This document shows, piece by piece, positions 9,001-16,339 of a DNA stretch of 64,000 bases. Position 1 is the stretch's first letter. Each line of letters starts with the position of its first letter. The notes beneath the pieces are model-generated. The model worked only from the letters and a program-made list of their open reading frames with translations, searched no databases and was not told the origin of the DNA. The DNA is from Bacteroidales bacterium (GTDB lineage: Bacteria; Bacteroidota; Bacteroidia; Bacteroidales; P3): positions 124,001 to 188,000 of the forward strand of contig JAKVOZ010000001.1 in NCBI GenBank assembly GCA_022482545.1, given 5' to 3'. A program made the translations under genes and the position numbers.

Positions 9001-9441
9001 ATGACATTTACAGAATCAATAGAAACATGTTTTAAAAAGTGTTTTGATTATAAAGGTAGGGCATCACGCTCGGAGTTTTGGTGGTTTTGGCTATTCTATA
9101 TTATTATCATGAACATATTTAATATTATAGTAAGGGCAAGATTTCAAGAGAATACAGGATTTTATATCTTTGTTATAAGTTATGGAGTAATAATATTAGC
9201 TATCTTATTGGCATTAGTATCTGCTTTCGTTAGAAGATTACATGATACAAATCGTTCTTGTTGGTGGCTTTTATTATGGATATTTATAATGGCATTATTT
9301 TTAATAACAGCAAAGAAACAGTTGTTGGTGTTATCTATAATATTGTCTATTGTGTTTTTAATAGATACAATAATACTTATTGTATGGTTGTGTCAAGATG
9401 GAGATTATGATGCAAATAAATACGGAGAAAGAAATGAATAA
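9001..9441 (+). CDS. DUF805 family membrane protein
   Basis: The 146-residue product has the DUF805 hallmark near its N-terminus, CFDYKGRASRSEFWWFWLF, then four membrane segments, RRLHDTNRSCWWLL between the second and third, and a closing VWLCQDGDYDANKYGE. The function of DUF805 is not established. I prefer ATG 9001 because the conserved domain begins there; an in-frame ATG at 8971 would add ten residues. The last codons overlap the next gene by 8 nt. Confidence 0.85.
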   Translation: MTFTESIETCFKKCFDYKGRASRSEFWWFWLFYIIIMNIFNIIVRARFQENTGFYIFVISYGVIILAILLALVSAFVRRLHDTNRSCWWLLLWIFIMALFLITAKKQLLVLSIILSIVFLIDTIILIVWLCQDGDYDANKYGERNE

Positions 9442-9610
9442 AACAGTTAAAATAATAGTTACTATCGTATTGGTTATTGTGGTTATGTTTGTAGCTGGAA
9501 TAATAAAGATGTATCTAGGAGAGATGGGTAAAGCAGACCCTATTATAGATGTGCTTGCAGCTGCAGCATTAATTGGAGGTTGTACAGCTATTTGGAAAAA
9601 AAGAAAATAA
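9434..9610 (+). CDS. Small membrane protein
   Basis: The 58-residue product MNKTVKIIVTIVLVIVVMFV... has two hydrophobic segments (about 6-25 and 38-52) and a basic C-terminus (WKKRK). ATG 9434 overlaps the DUF805 stop, typical of translational coupling. Upstream in-frame ATGs fall inside the DUF805 gene and add an implausible polar extension. The family is unknown. Confidence 0.5.
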   Translation: MNKTVKIIVTIVLVIVVMFVAGIIKMYLGEMGKADPIIDVLAAAALIGGCTAIWKKRK

Positions 9611-9613
9611 AGA

Positions 9614-10090
9614 ATGTTTAAAGATTATTACAAGATATTATCAATAAATTATCCTGCAACACAGCAAGAGATACGCACGGCATATATAACACAGACTAAA
9701 CGTTGGCATCCGGATAGAAATCCTAATATAGATACTACCAAAAAGATGCAAGATATTAATGAGGCATATCAAATACTTAGCAATGTATCAAGTAAGGAAC
9801 GGTATGATAGAGAATATTCTATCTTTAAGAAAGAACAATATTCACAAAAGCAAAATAATAATGATTATAGTTATGATTATGATGTTAAAGATGAAGACTT
9901 GAAAGATGATATATTTAATGCAAGAAAAACAGCAGAAGAATATGTAAAAGAGTTCTTTTCAACTCTTCATTCTACATCAAAATCTGCAATTAAAGGTTCA
10001 TTTACTTATATGTTTTATGTAATACTTGGCTTTATTGGTTTTGGAATATTTGCTTTTCTTGTCTCTTTGTTAGCACAACAATGTCATTAA
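9614..10090 (+). CDS. DnaJ-domain protein with C-terminal membrane anchor
   Basis: The 158-residue protein starts with a complete J domain (about 1-66): DYYKILSINYPATQQEIRTA, the essential HPD in KRWHPDRNP, and DINEAYQILSNVSSKERYD. J domains stimulate the ATPase of DnaK-type Hsp70s. A charged Asn/Asp/Lys-rich linker follows and one membrane helix (about 131-153) ends the protein, so the J domain should face the cytoplasm. There is no Gly/Phe region or zinc finger. With the separate TerB-like gene at 6298 it recalls DjlA, where TerB and J domains are one membrane protein. Confidence 0.85.
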   Translation: MFKDYYKILSINYPATQQEIRTAYITQTKRWHPDRNPNIDTTKKMQDINEAYQILSNVSSKERYDREYSIFKKEQYSQKQNNNDYSYDYDVKDEDLKDDIFNARKTAEEYVKEFFSTLHSTSKSAIKGSFTYMFYVILGFIGFGIFAFLVSLLAQQCH

Positions 10091-10137
10091 TTAATTATTG
10101 GTATTTATATTTTAAAGAAATAAATAAGGATAAGAAA

Positions 10138-10560
10138 ATGAAAAAAATAATTATTTTATGTATTCTATGCTTTATAGGATTAAATATTAAAGCACAAACA
10201 TTGTATATATTCGGAGGAGAAAATCACGATGTCTTTTTGGGGTGTCTAAATTGTAATACATATAGTTCTAATTCTATCTGGAATGAATATGGAACTTATG
10301 GCAATTCTTATGGTATGACATCAATTTGGAATGAATATGGAACTTATGGAAACGAATATAGTTCCTTATCTCCGTGGAATAGTTATGCAAGTGATCCACC
10401 TGTTGTCGTTGATGAAAATGGAAACTTCTATGGTTATCTTACTATTAATAGATATAAAAGTCAAAGAGCTACATTTCAATTGGCGATAATACTTTATAAT
10501 AATTATAGAAGTATTAGACAAGATGTATCCTCATGGTATAATCAAATATTTTCATATTAA
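10138..10560 (+). CDS. Secreted protein with WNxYGxYG repeats
   Basis: The 140-residue product begins with a signal peptide (MKKIIILCILCFIGLNIKAQ) and a short segment containing GCLNCNTYSS. Two near-identical repeats SIWNEYGTYGN, spaced about 17 residues apart, are followed by SPWNSYASDPPVVVDENGNF and GYLTINR. I recall this Trp-Asn/Tyr-Gly pattern in other bacterial secreted proteins of unknown role but cannot name the family. ATG 10138 is chosen because the signal peptide starts there; an earlier ATG at 10081 overlaps the DnaJ gene. Confidence 0.65.
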   Translation: MKKIIILCILCFIGLNIKAQTLYIFGGENHDVFLGCLNCNTYSSNSIWNEYGTYGNSYGMTSIWNEYGTYGNEYSSLSPWNSYASDPPVVVDENGNFYGYLTINRYKSQRATFQLAIILYNNYRSIRQDVSSWYNQIFSY

Positions 10561-10580
10561 TAAAAAAATAAGCAAGTAAA

Positions 10581-10960
10581 ATGAAAAAAACATTATTATT
10601 TATTTCAGTATTAGTACTTTCAATAATTACGTTGTTTGCTCAAACAGCAGAAGATTATCGTGCAAAAGCAGAACAAGGAAATGCAGAAGCACAATATACT
10701 TTAGGTGTGTGTTATTATAATGGAGAAGGAGTAACAAAAGACCATGGTTAGCAATTAAGTGGTATAAAATATCAGCTCAAAATGGTAATAAAGAGGCAAA
10801 AGAACTAAAAAAACGTAATAATACAAAGATTGTTGTTGTAGCATTGGTAATGATAATATTAATAGTTAAATATAAATATAATAAAAATAAAACACACAAG
10901 CAAGCAGCAGAACAAGGAAATGCATATGCAAAAGAAGCATTAAAAGAATTAATGAAATAA
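10581..10960 (+). pseudogene. Sel1-repeat secreted protein, frameshifted
   Basis: ATG 10581 opens a signal peptide (MKKTLLFISVLVLS, ending FAQ) and a Sel1 repeat: YRAKAEQGNAEAQYTLGVCY and YNGEGVTKD. The frame then stops at TAG 10749-10751. The expected continuation, LAIKWYKISAQNGNKEA, is found in another frame from about 10748, followed by a membrane segment and a third Sel1-like piece (QAAEQGNAYAKEALKEL) to TAA 10958. One indel near 10740-10748 explains this. It may be true decay or a sequencing/assembly error. It closes the TerB/VWA/DnaJ run. Confidence 0.75.
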
Positions 10961-10998
10961 TAACTATAAGTAATAATGCAGGAATGGAACTTATTATA

Positions 10999-11021
10999 AG
11001 CATTGTTAGTTTAACAATGCT
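10999..11021. terminator. Hairpin after the Sel1 pseudogene
   Basis: AGCATTGTTA (10999-11008) pairs perfectly with TAACAATGCT (11012-11021) around a 3-nt loop. No long T-run follows. It sits between the end of the accessory run and the convergent topA and could stop transcription from either side. Confidence 0.5.
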
Positions 11022-11033
11022 GTATTAAGAAAG

Positions 11034-11072
11034 AGTAAAGAAGATTATTATTTTTCAATAATCTTCTTTACT
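11034..11072. terminator. Large hairpin overlapping the topA stop
   Basis: A 16-bp perfect inverted repeat: 11034-11049 (AGTAAAGAAGATTATT) and 11057-11072, with a 7-nt loop. It includes the last eight or so codons of topA. Its position between convergent genes suggests a bidirectional terminator, though the T-tract is weak. Confidence 0.55.
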
Positions 11073-13543
11073 TCATCTTCTGTTAATGTATCATACGTTT
11101 TCCCTTTTGGTATGCGGTAGTTCTTGCCGTTATATTTGATATACTCTCCAAATCTTCCATGCAAAACTTCTGCTCCAGAACTAAATGTCTTTAAAGGTTT
11201 AACGGTCGTCTTCGCTTTGCCAGAAACAATGGCTGTTGCTTGCTCTGATGTTATCGTTTTGGCGTCAATATCTTTTGGTATCCTATAATTCTTCTCGTTA
11301 TATGATAGATATAATCCAAATCTTCCGTATTTTAATTCAACAGGCTTGTCCTCAATGACAACAATTGTTTTAGGCAAATCCTTACTTAATTCTTCTTTTA
11401 TTTTATCTGCTTCAACTTTTTTGTCTATAACTTCCTTGCAAGTCTCAATCTCTACTGTGTAAGGGTCTAATGTTTTAGGTAAAGATACGTTCTTGTCGCC
11501 CCATTTGATATATGCACCAAATCGTCCAACAGAAACAATAACATCTTTTTGCTTATATTCTCCCAAAGTCCTTGGTAAATCAAACAAAGATAATGCTTCT
11601 TGTAAGGTTATCGTTGAAATACTTTGATTTTTCTTTAATGCAGCAAACTTAGGTTTCTCTTCATCTGATGTTTCGCCTATTTGAATCATAGAACCATAAC
11701 GTCCTATTCTTGCATATACATTCTTTTTTGTTTTATTATCAACACCCAACAAACGAGTACCTTTCTGCTTCTCGCTGTTTTGTTCAGTAAATTCTACTTC
11801 TTTGGCAAAAGGAGTATAGAAATCCTTAATCATTTTATGCCAATCTTGTTTTCCTTGTGCTATCTTATCAAACTGTTTTTCAACATCTGCCGTAAAGTTA
11901 TAATCAACTATATCTTTGAAGTTAGTTATAAGGAATTGATTAACAATTGTGCCTATATCTGTTGGCAAAAGTTTATTTACTTCTTTGCCATAGTTCTCTT
12001 TCTCAATAGTCTTTGTTATCTTATTATCATCGTTTAATAATAAAACAACAACATCTCGTTGCTTGCTTGGTGAGTTTTGTTTCTCAACATAATCTCTTTT
12101 TTGAATAGTTGATATAGTTGGAGCATAGGTAGAAGGTCTTCCAATACCTAAATCTTCCATCTTTTTAACTAATGTTGCTTCATTGTATCGTGGCATTTGT
12201 GTTGTGAAACTTTGATTTGCTTTTATCTGTTCAAACAAAACCTTTTCACCAACAGTTAATTTTGGAAGAGTTTTTGAACTATTGCCATCATTGTTTTGCT
12301 CAATATCATCTTCATCTACTGATACATTATATATTTTTAGAAAACCATCAAACAATATTACTTCACCCTGACAGACGAACTTATTGCTTTTGTCCTTACT
12401 TATGTTGATTGTTATTGTTGTTTTCTCAATCTTTGCATCACTCATCTGCGAAGCAATCATTCTTTTCCAAATAAGATTATACAATCTCTTTTGATTACTG
12501 TCGCCTTTTATTTCTTTATTTGCAAGATTTGTTGGTCTTATTGCTTCGTGTGCTTCTTGTGCACCTTTGGTCTTAGTTGTATAATTACGAATCTTTAAGT
12601 ATTTTTCTCCATAGTTAGCAATAATCTCGTTCTTTGCTTGCTCTAATGCAAAAGAAGATAAGTTAACAGAGTCTGTTCTCATATAAGTTATAAGTCCTTG
12701 CTCATACAATTGCTGTGCAACAAGCATAGTTTGTGATACAGAAAAGCCAAGTTTTCTCGCTGCTTCTTGTTGAAGTGTTGAAGTTGTGAAAGGAGGTTGG
12801 GCAGATTGTTTGCTTGGCTTGGTTTCTATTGCTCCAATTTCAAACATACTCTCACTACAAACTTTTAAGAAATCATTTGCTGTCTTTTCATCATCAAACT
12901 TATTATTAAGGTTGGCATTAATTATATGCTTATTGCTATTAGCAGTAGTTGCAAATATTCCACTGACTTTATAATAAGAGACAGGCGTAAATTCTTTTAT
13001 CTCTTGTTCTCTTTCTACAATAAGTCTTACTGCTACTGATTGAACACGGCCTGCTGAAAGAGATGGCTTAACTTTTTTCCATAAAATAGGTGATATTTCA
13101 TAACCAACAATACGGTCTAATATTCTTCTGGCTTGCTGTGCATTTACAAGATTAATATCAATATCTCTTGGATTCTCAACAGCATGTAGTATTGCTTGCT
13201 TTGTTATTTCATTAAAAACTATTCTTTTTGTATCTTTTTTGTCAAGATTAAGAGTCTGTTTTAGATGCCATGCTATCGCTTCTCCTTCACGGTCTTCATC
13301 GGAAGCAAGCCATATTACTTTCGCATCTTTTACATATTTCTTTAATTCACTAACAATCTTCTTCTTGTCTTCACTAATAATATACTCGGGCTCAAATCCT
13401 TTTTCAACATTTATCCCTAATTCTTTCTTCGCTAAATCTCTAATATGTCCATAAGAAGACTTAACTATATAATCTTTTCCTAAATATTTCTCTATTGTTT
13501 TCGCCTTTGCGGGTGATTCAACTATTACTAAATTGTCTGCCAT
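11048..13543 (-). CDS. topA: DNA topoisomerase I (type IA)
   Basis: TopA relaxes negative supercoils by single-strand cleavage. The 831-residue protein has the TOPRIM domain (LVIVESPAKAKTIEKYLG at the N-terminus; SDEDREGEAIAWHL around 80), RAGRVQSVAVRLIVERE-like segment SAGRVQSVAVRL (around 162) and the active-site Tyr in GLITYMRTDSVNLS (around 285). The C-terminus holds four degenerate repeats of the type GRFGLYLSYNEKNYRIPK instead of Cys4 zinc fingers, a common arrangement in this phylum. A minus-strand TACTTTTGC box lies 26 nt upstream of the start. Confidence 0.96.
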   Translation of the reverse strand: MADNLVIVESPAKAKTIEKYLGKDYIVKSSYGHIRDLAKKELGINVEKGFEPEYIISEDKKKIVSELKKYVKDAKVIWLASDEDREGEAIAWHLKQTLNLDKKDTKRIVFNEITKQAILHAVENPRDIDINLVNAQQARRILDRIVGYEISPILWKKVKPSLSAGRVQSVAVRLIVEREQEIKEFTPVSYYKVSGIFATTANSNKHIINANLNNKFDDEKTANDFLKVCSESMFEIGAIETKPSKQSAQPPFTTSTLQQEAARKLGFSVSQTMLVAQQLYEQGLITYMRTDSVNLSSFALEQAKNEIIANYGEKYLKIRNYTTKTKGAQEAHEAIRPTNLANKEIKGDSNQKRLYNLIWKRMIASQMSDAKIEKTTITINISKDKSNKFVCQGEVILFDGFLKIYNVSVDEDDIEQNNDGNSSKTLPKLTVGEKVLFEQIKANQSFTTQMPRYNEATLVKKMEDLGIGRPSTYAPTISTIQKRDYVEKQNSPSKQRDVVVLLLNDDNKITKTIEKENYGKEVNKLLPTDIGTIVNQFLITNFKDIVDYNFTADVEKQFDKIAQGKQDWHKMIKDFYTPFAKEVEFTEQNSEKQKGTRLLGVDNKTKKNVYARIGRYGSMIQIGETSDEEKPKFAALKKNQSISTITLQEALSLFDLPRTLGEYKQKDVIVSVGRFGAYIKWGDKNVSLPKTLDPYTVEIETCKEVIDKKVEADKIKEELSKDLPKTIVVIEDKPVELKYGRFGLYLSYNEKNYRIPKDIDAKTITSEQATAIVSGKAKTTVKPLKTFSSGAEVLHGRFGEYIKYNGKNYRIPKGKTYDTLTEDEVKKIIEK

Positions 13544-13568
13544 AACCTATTTTTGAAATTAAAACTTT

Positions 13569-13577
13569 GCAAAAGTA
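13569..13577 (-). promoter_or_regulatory. -7 box of the topA promoter
   Basis: On the minus strand this reads TACTTTTGC, matching TAnnTTTGC, 26 nt before the topA start. No clear TTTG -33 element is visible upstream of it. Confidence 0.5.
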
Positions 13578-13612
13578 CAAAAAAGTATTAAAAAAAATGT
13601 TTTAAAATGATA

Positions 13613-13643
13613 TTTGTGTTCAATTATTTTAATATATATTTGC
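13613..13643 (+). promoter_or_regulatory. Promoter of the Cys-rich small protein gene
   Basis: TTTG (13613-13616) and TATATTTGC (13635-13643) are separated by 18 nt, close to the Bacteroidota consensus. The start codon at 13674 lies about 25 nt past the expected transcription start. It diverges from the topA promoter. Confidence 0.65.
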
Positions 13644-13673
13644 AAAAAATAATAAAAATAATAAAAAAAACTT

Positions 13674-14108
13674 ATGGAAACAACTGTAAATCCAATAGAA
13701 ATGCCAGCAACATTTATCTGCTGTATGAATAACAATTGTAAGATGAAAGATACCTGTTTAAGGTTGTTTGCATCTTCTATTGTGCCGAAGAATATGGAAA
13801 TATTCAATGTATTAAACAATAAAAATCTTTCTAATGATGCGTCTTGCAAATATTACAAACAGAAGAAGACAATGAAATATGCTTATGGATTTTCTAATGA
13901 CTTGTTTGAAAGCATACCACATAAGAACTATAAGCCATTGCTTGATACATTAATAAATTATTTTGGCCATACAACATATTATAATATCAAAAACGGTAAG
14001 CGACCTATTAATGAAGAAGAACAAAATTATATAAAACAACAATTTGTTGCTTATGGTTATGATGGAGATATTGTATTTGAAAGATATGTAGAAGGTTACA
14101 ACTGGTAA
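13674..14108 (+). CDS. Cys-rich small protein of a Bacteroidales hypothetical family
   Basis: The 144-residue protein has four or five cysteines near the N-terminus (FICCMNNNCKMKDTCLRL and DASCKYYKQKK), suggesting metal binding or a redox-sensitive fold. The rest is basic and aromatic, with IPHKNYKPLLDTLINYFGHT and a KRPINEEEQNYIKQ segment. It has no signal peptide, so it is probably cytoplasmic. It resembles a family I associate with the label DUF6078, but I cannot confirm that. It has its own promoter and stands alone between topA and namZ. Confidence 0.6.
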   Translation: METTVNPIEMPATFICCMNNNCKMKDTCLRLFASSIVPKNMEIFNVLNNKNLSNDASCKYYKQKKTMKYAYGFSNDLFESIPHKNYKPLLDTLINYFGHTTYYNIKNGKRPINEEEQNYIKQQFVAYGYDGDIVFERYVEGYNW

Positions 14109-14166
14109 AAAGAAGATTTAGTATAGCGAATTACAGTACAAGCAAAATGAAATCAACTTGTACTGG

Positions 14167-14254
14167 CAGTACATTGCTAATGTACTATCAGTACAACAGC
14201 AATGTATTGTCAGTACATTAGCAATGTATTGTCAGTACATCAGCGATGTATTAG
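14167..14254. repeat. 22-nt tandem array with CAGTACA words
   Basis: Four contiguous 22-nt units start at 14167, 14189, 14211 and 14233, each opening CAGTACA and containing variants of TTAGCAATGTA or TTGCTAATGTA. A detached CAGTACA occurs at 14134. The ATTAGCAAT core also appears in the 21-nt arrays elsewhere in the window. The array lies in the untranslated gap upstream of the namZ promoter. Confidence 0.8.
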
Positions 14255-14282
14255 AACAAATCCTTATTCTAATAAAATGTAG

Positions 14283-14291
14283 TATCTTTGC
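14283..14291 (+). promoter_or_regulatory. -7 box of the namZ promoter
   Basis: TATCTTTGC matches the Bacteroidota -7 box 19 nt before the namZ start codon. A TTTG -33 element is not evident at the expected distance. Confidence 0.5.
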
Positions 14292-14310
14292 AAATGAATT
14301 AAATTAAGAA

Positions 14311-15450
14311 ATGAAAAAGAAAACTATATTATTACTATTAATTGTTGTTGCTCCGTTGCTATTGAACGCACAAACTCTTAGGTTGGCTAATGAAAGAATG
14401 GAGGAGTATGTTTATCTGTTGCAAGATAAAAAAGTTGGTGTGGTATGCAATCAATCATCGTTTGTTAATAATACTTTTCTTGTTGATACTTTGCTTAGTT
14501 GCGATGTTAATATAACAGAGATTTTTTCTCCCGAACATGGACTTAAAGGTAATCAAGAGGCTGGTAAGCAAATTAATAACTCTATTTATGATAAAGATTC
14601 TATTCCAATAATATCTTTATATGGCAATAACAGAAAACCAACCATTGAACAGATGAATAAAGTTGATGTTATCGTTTTTGATTTACAAGATGTTGGGTGC
14701 AGATTCTATACTTATATTTCTACGTTGGAACTTGTTATGAAAGCATGTGTTGAAAGTGATAAAGAACTTATTGTCTTAGATAGAGTAAATCCAAACAACT
14801 TTGTTGATGGACCTGTACTTGATACTGCGTTAAGAAGTTTTGTTGGCATGCAACCAATACCAATCTGTTATGGACTAACTATTGGCGAGTATGCTCTTAT
14901 GCTTAATGGAGAGAATTGGATTAATGAAGAAAACAAATGCAAATTATCTGTTATTGAGATGGAGAATTATTGTAGGCAAGAGTATAATAGTTTAGCCCAA
15001 TGTCCTTCACCCAATCTTCAAAATGATACAGCAATAATGAATTATCCAACACTTTGTTTGTTTGAAGGCACAAAAGTTTCGGTAGGAAGAGGTACTAATG
15101 AGCCGTTTCAAGTGATAGGTTACCCAAGATACAGTGATACTACATTGTCTTTTTCTCCTGTTTCAATAAAAGGCGTTAGTGAAGAGCCACCATATAAAGA
15201 TAGTATATGTTATGGCAAAAAAGTTGTAATAGAAGATAATAAGATACATCTTCAATACATTATAGATATGTATAACTCTTATCCAGAAAAAGAAAAGTTT
15301 TTCTCTTCTTTTTTTGATAAACTATGTGGAGATAGTCAATTAAAAGAAGATATAAAAGCAGGAAAGAGTGAAAAGGATATAAGAAAACAATGGGAAGAAA
15401 AGACAAAAGAGTATTTGAAGATAAGAAATAAATATATAATTTATAATTAA
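14311..15450 (+). CDS. namZ: Exo-beta-N-acetylmuramidase (DUF1343, NamZ family)
   Basis: NamZ-type enzymes remove terminal N-acetylmuramic acid from peptidoglycan fragments, feeding cell-wall recycling. The 379-residue product has a signal peptide (MKKKTILLLLIVVAPLLLNA) and the DUF1343 landmarks KKVGVVCNQSS, IFSPEHGLKGNQEAG, IVFDLQDVGCRFYTYISTL, CYGLTIGEYALMLNGE and SVGRGTNEPFQVIG. It lacks the beta-lactamase domain some relatives carry. An anmK gene at 37289, which handles anhydro-MurNAc, fits the same recycling theme. Its last 15 codons are duplicated downstream as part of a 63-bp repeat. Confidence 0.88.
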   Translation: MKKKTILLLLIVVAPLLLNAQTLRLANERMEEYVYLLQDKKVGVVCNQSSFVNNTFLVDTLLSCDVNITEIFSPEHGLKGNQEAGKQINNSIYDKDSIPIISLYGNNRKPTIEQMNKVDVIVFDLQDVGCRFYTYISTLELVMKACVESDKELIVLDRVNPNNFVDGPVLDTALRSFVGMQPIPICYGLTIGEYALMLNGENWINEENKCKLSVIEMENYCRQEYNSLAQCPSPNLQNDTAIMNYPTLCLFEGTKVSVGRGTNEPFQVIGYPRYSDTTLSFSPVSIKGVSEEPPYKDSICYGKKVVIEDNKIHLQYIIDMYNSYPEKEKFFSSFFDKLCGDSQLKEDIKAGKSEKDIRKQWEEKTKEYLKIRNKYIIYN

Positions 15451-15467
15451 TTTGTATCTTTGCAAAA
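15405..15467. repeat. 63-bp direct repeat, copy 1
   Basis: This segment contains the last 15 codons and stop of namZ plus a TATCTTTGC -7 box (15455-15463) serving the next gene. It is identical over 63 bp to 16248-16310, 843 bp downstream. The two copies bracket the lipoprotein gene. Confidence 0.95.
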
Positions 15468-15488
15468 AAAAGAAATTAAATAATAAAT

Positions 15489-16163
15489 ATGAAAACAAAT
15501 AAATTATTCAACAATAAGAATATAGATACAATACTATTGTTTTTAATAGTATTTTTTGCATTATCTTGTTCTTCTACTAATCCAAAGGTCTATAAGAAAG
15601 GAATGTCGTTTGATTATGATGTAATAATGACAGATTCTAATGGAAAACAAGAAGATACTTGCTCTATTACTATGACAATAGATGGAGGTGTAACAATAGA
15701 TAGGCAACAAAAGAAATTAAAATATTATTATAGCCCTTGTTTAGATAAGAATTATTATGAAGAAACAACTGGATATATTGATGATGGAAAAACAATTTCT
15801 TTGCATCCTCCACGATTATCTTATATGTCTTTCACAGAAATAGTGCCTTTTCCAACATTTACGTTACCTATTGGAGTGGAAACATCAACAAAAGGAACGC
15901 TAACAGTTAAAGAATCAACATTTAAACAACTAAATGGGAAAGAGGTTGAATATGAATATAATCAAGAAGGTGTTGATACTCTATTAATCAATAATCAAAA
16001 GATTGTTTGTTATTTAGTAAAAGGAAAAAACACTAATCAAATAAAAGAATTTGGGCAATATAGTTGTACGTATTATTTTAATGAAAGATATGGTTTTGTT
16101 AAATGGGTTTATATAAAACCAAATGGAGAAAAAGTTGAAATGATTTTAAAAGATTGCAAATAA
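15489..16163 (+). CDS. Lipoprotein of unknown function
   Basis: The 224-residue protein has an N-terminal hydrophobic segment ending in a lipobox (IVFFALSCSS, Cys about 27), so it should be lipidated and held in the envelope. The mature part is rich in Tyr and Thr and looks all-beta: KGMSFDYDVIMTDSNGKQ, YYEETTGYIDDGKT, FGQYSCTYYFNERYGFVKW. No family is recognised. It lies exactly between the two copies of a 63-bp direct repeat and uses the promoter in copy 1. A terminator at 16199-16243 ends its transcript. Confidence 0.7.
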   Translation: MKTNKLFNNKNIDTILLFLIVFFALSCSSTNPKVYKKGMSFDYDVIMTDSNGKQEDTCSITMTIDGGVTIDRQQKKLKYYYSPCLDKNYYEETTGYIDDGKTISLHPPRLSYMSFTEIVPFPTFTLPIGVETSTKGTLTVKESTFKQLNGKEVEYEYNQEGVDTLLINNQKIVCYLVKGKNTNQIKEFGQYSCTYYFNERYGFVKWVYIKPNGEKVEMILKDCK

Positions 16164-16198
16164 AAGTATTAAAACAAATAAAAAGAAAGAATAAATGG

Positions 16199-16243
16199 AT
16201 AACGCAGAGAAACAAGTAAAAAGAATCTTTGCGTTATTTTTTA
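16199..16243 (+). terminator. Intrinsic terminator after the lipoprotein gene
   Basis: ATAACGCA (16199-16206) pairs with TGCGTTAT (16230-16237), followed by a T-run. It lies directly before copy 2 of the 63-bp repeat, isolating ffh transcription from upstream. Confidence 0.75.
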
Positions 16244-16247
16244 TTGA

Positions 16248-16310
16248 AAAAGAGTATTTGAAGATAAGAAATAAATATATAATTTATAATTAATTTGTAT
16301 CTTTGCAAAA
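16248..16310. repeat. 63-bp direct repeat, copy 2 (ffh promoter region)
   Basis: An exact copy of 15405-15467. Here the former namZ codons are non-coding, and the TATCTTTGC box (16298-16306) is positioned as the -7 element of ffh, 33 nt before its start codon. Confidence 0.95.
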
Positions 16311-16339
16311 GAATTTAAACCGAAAAGAAAAATAAGAAA

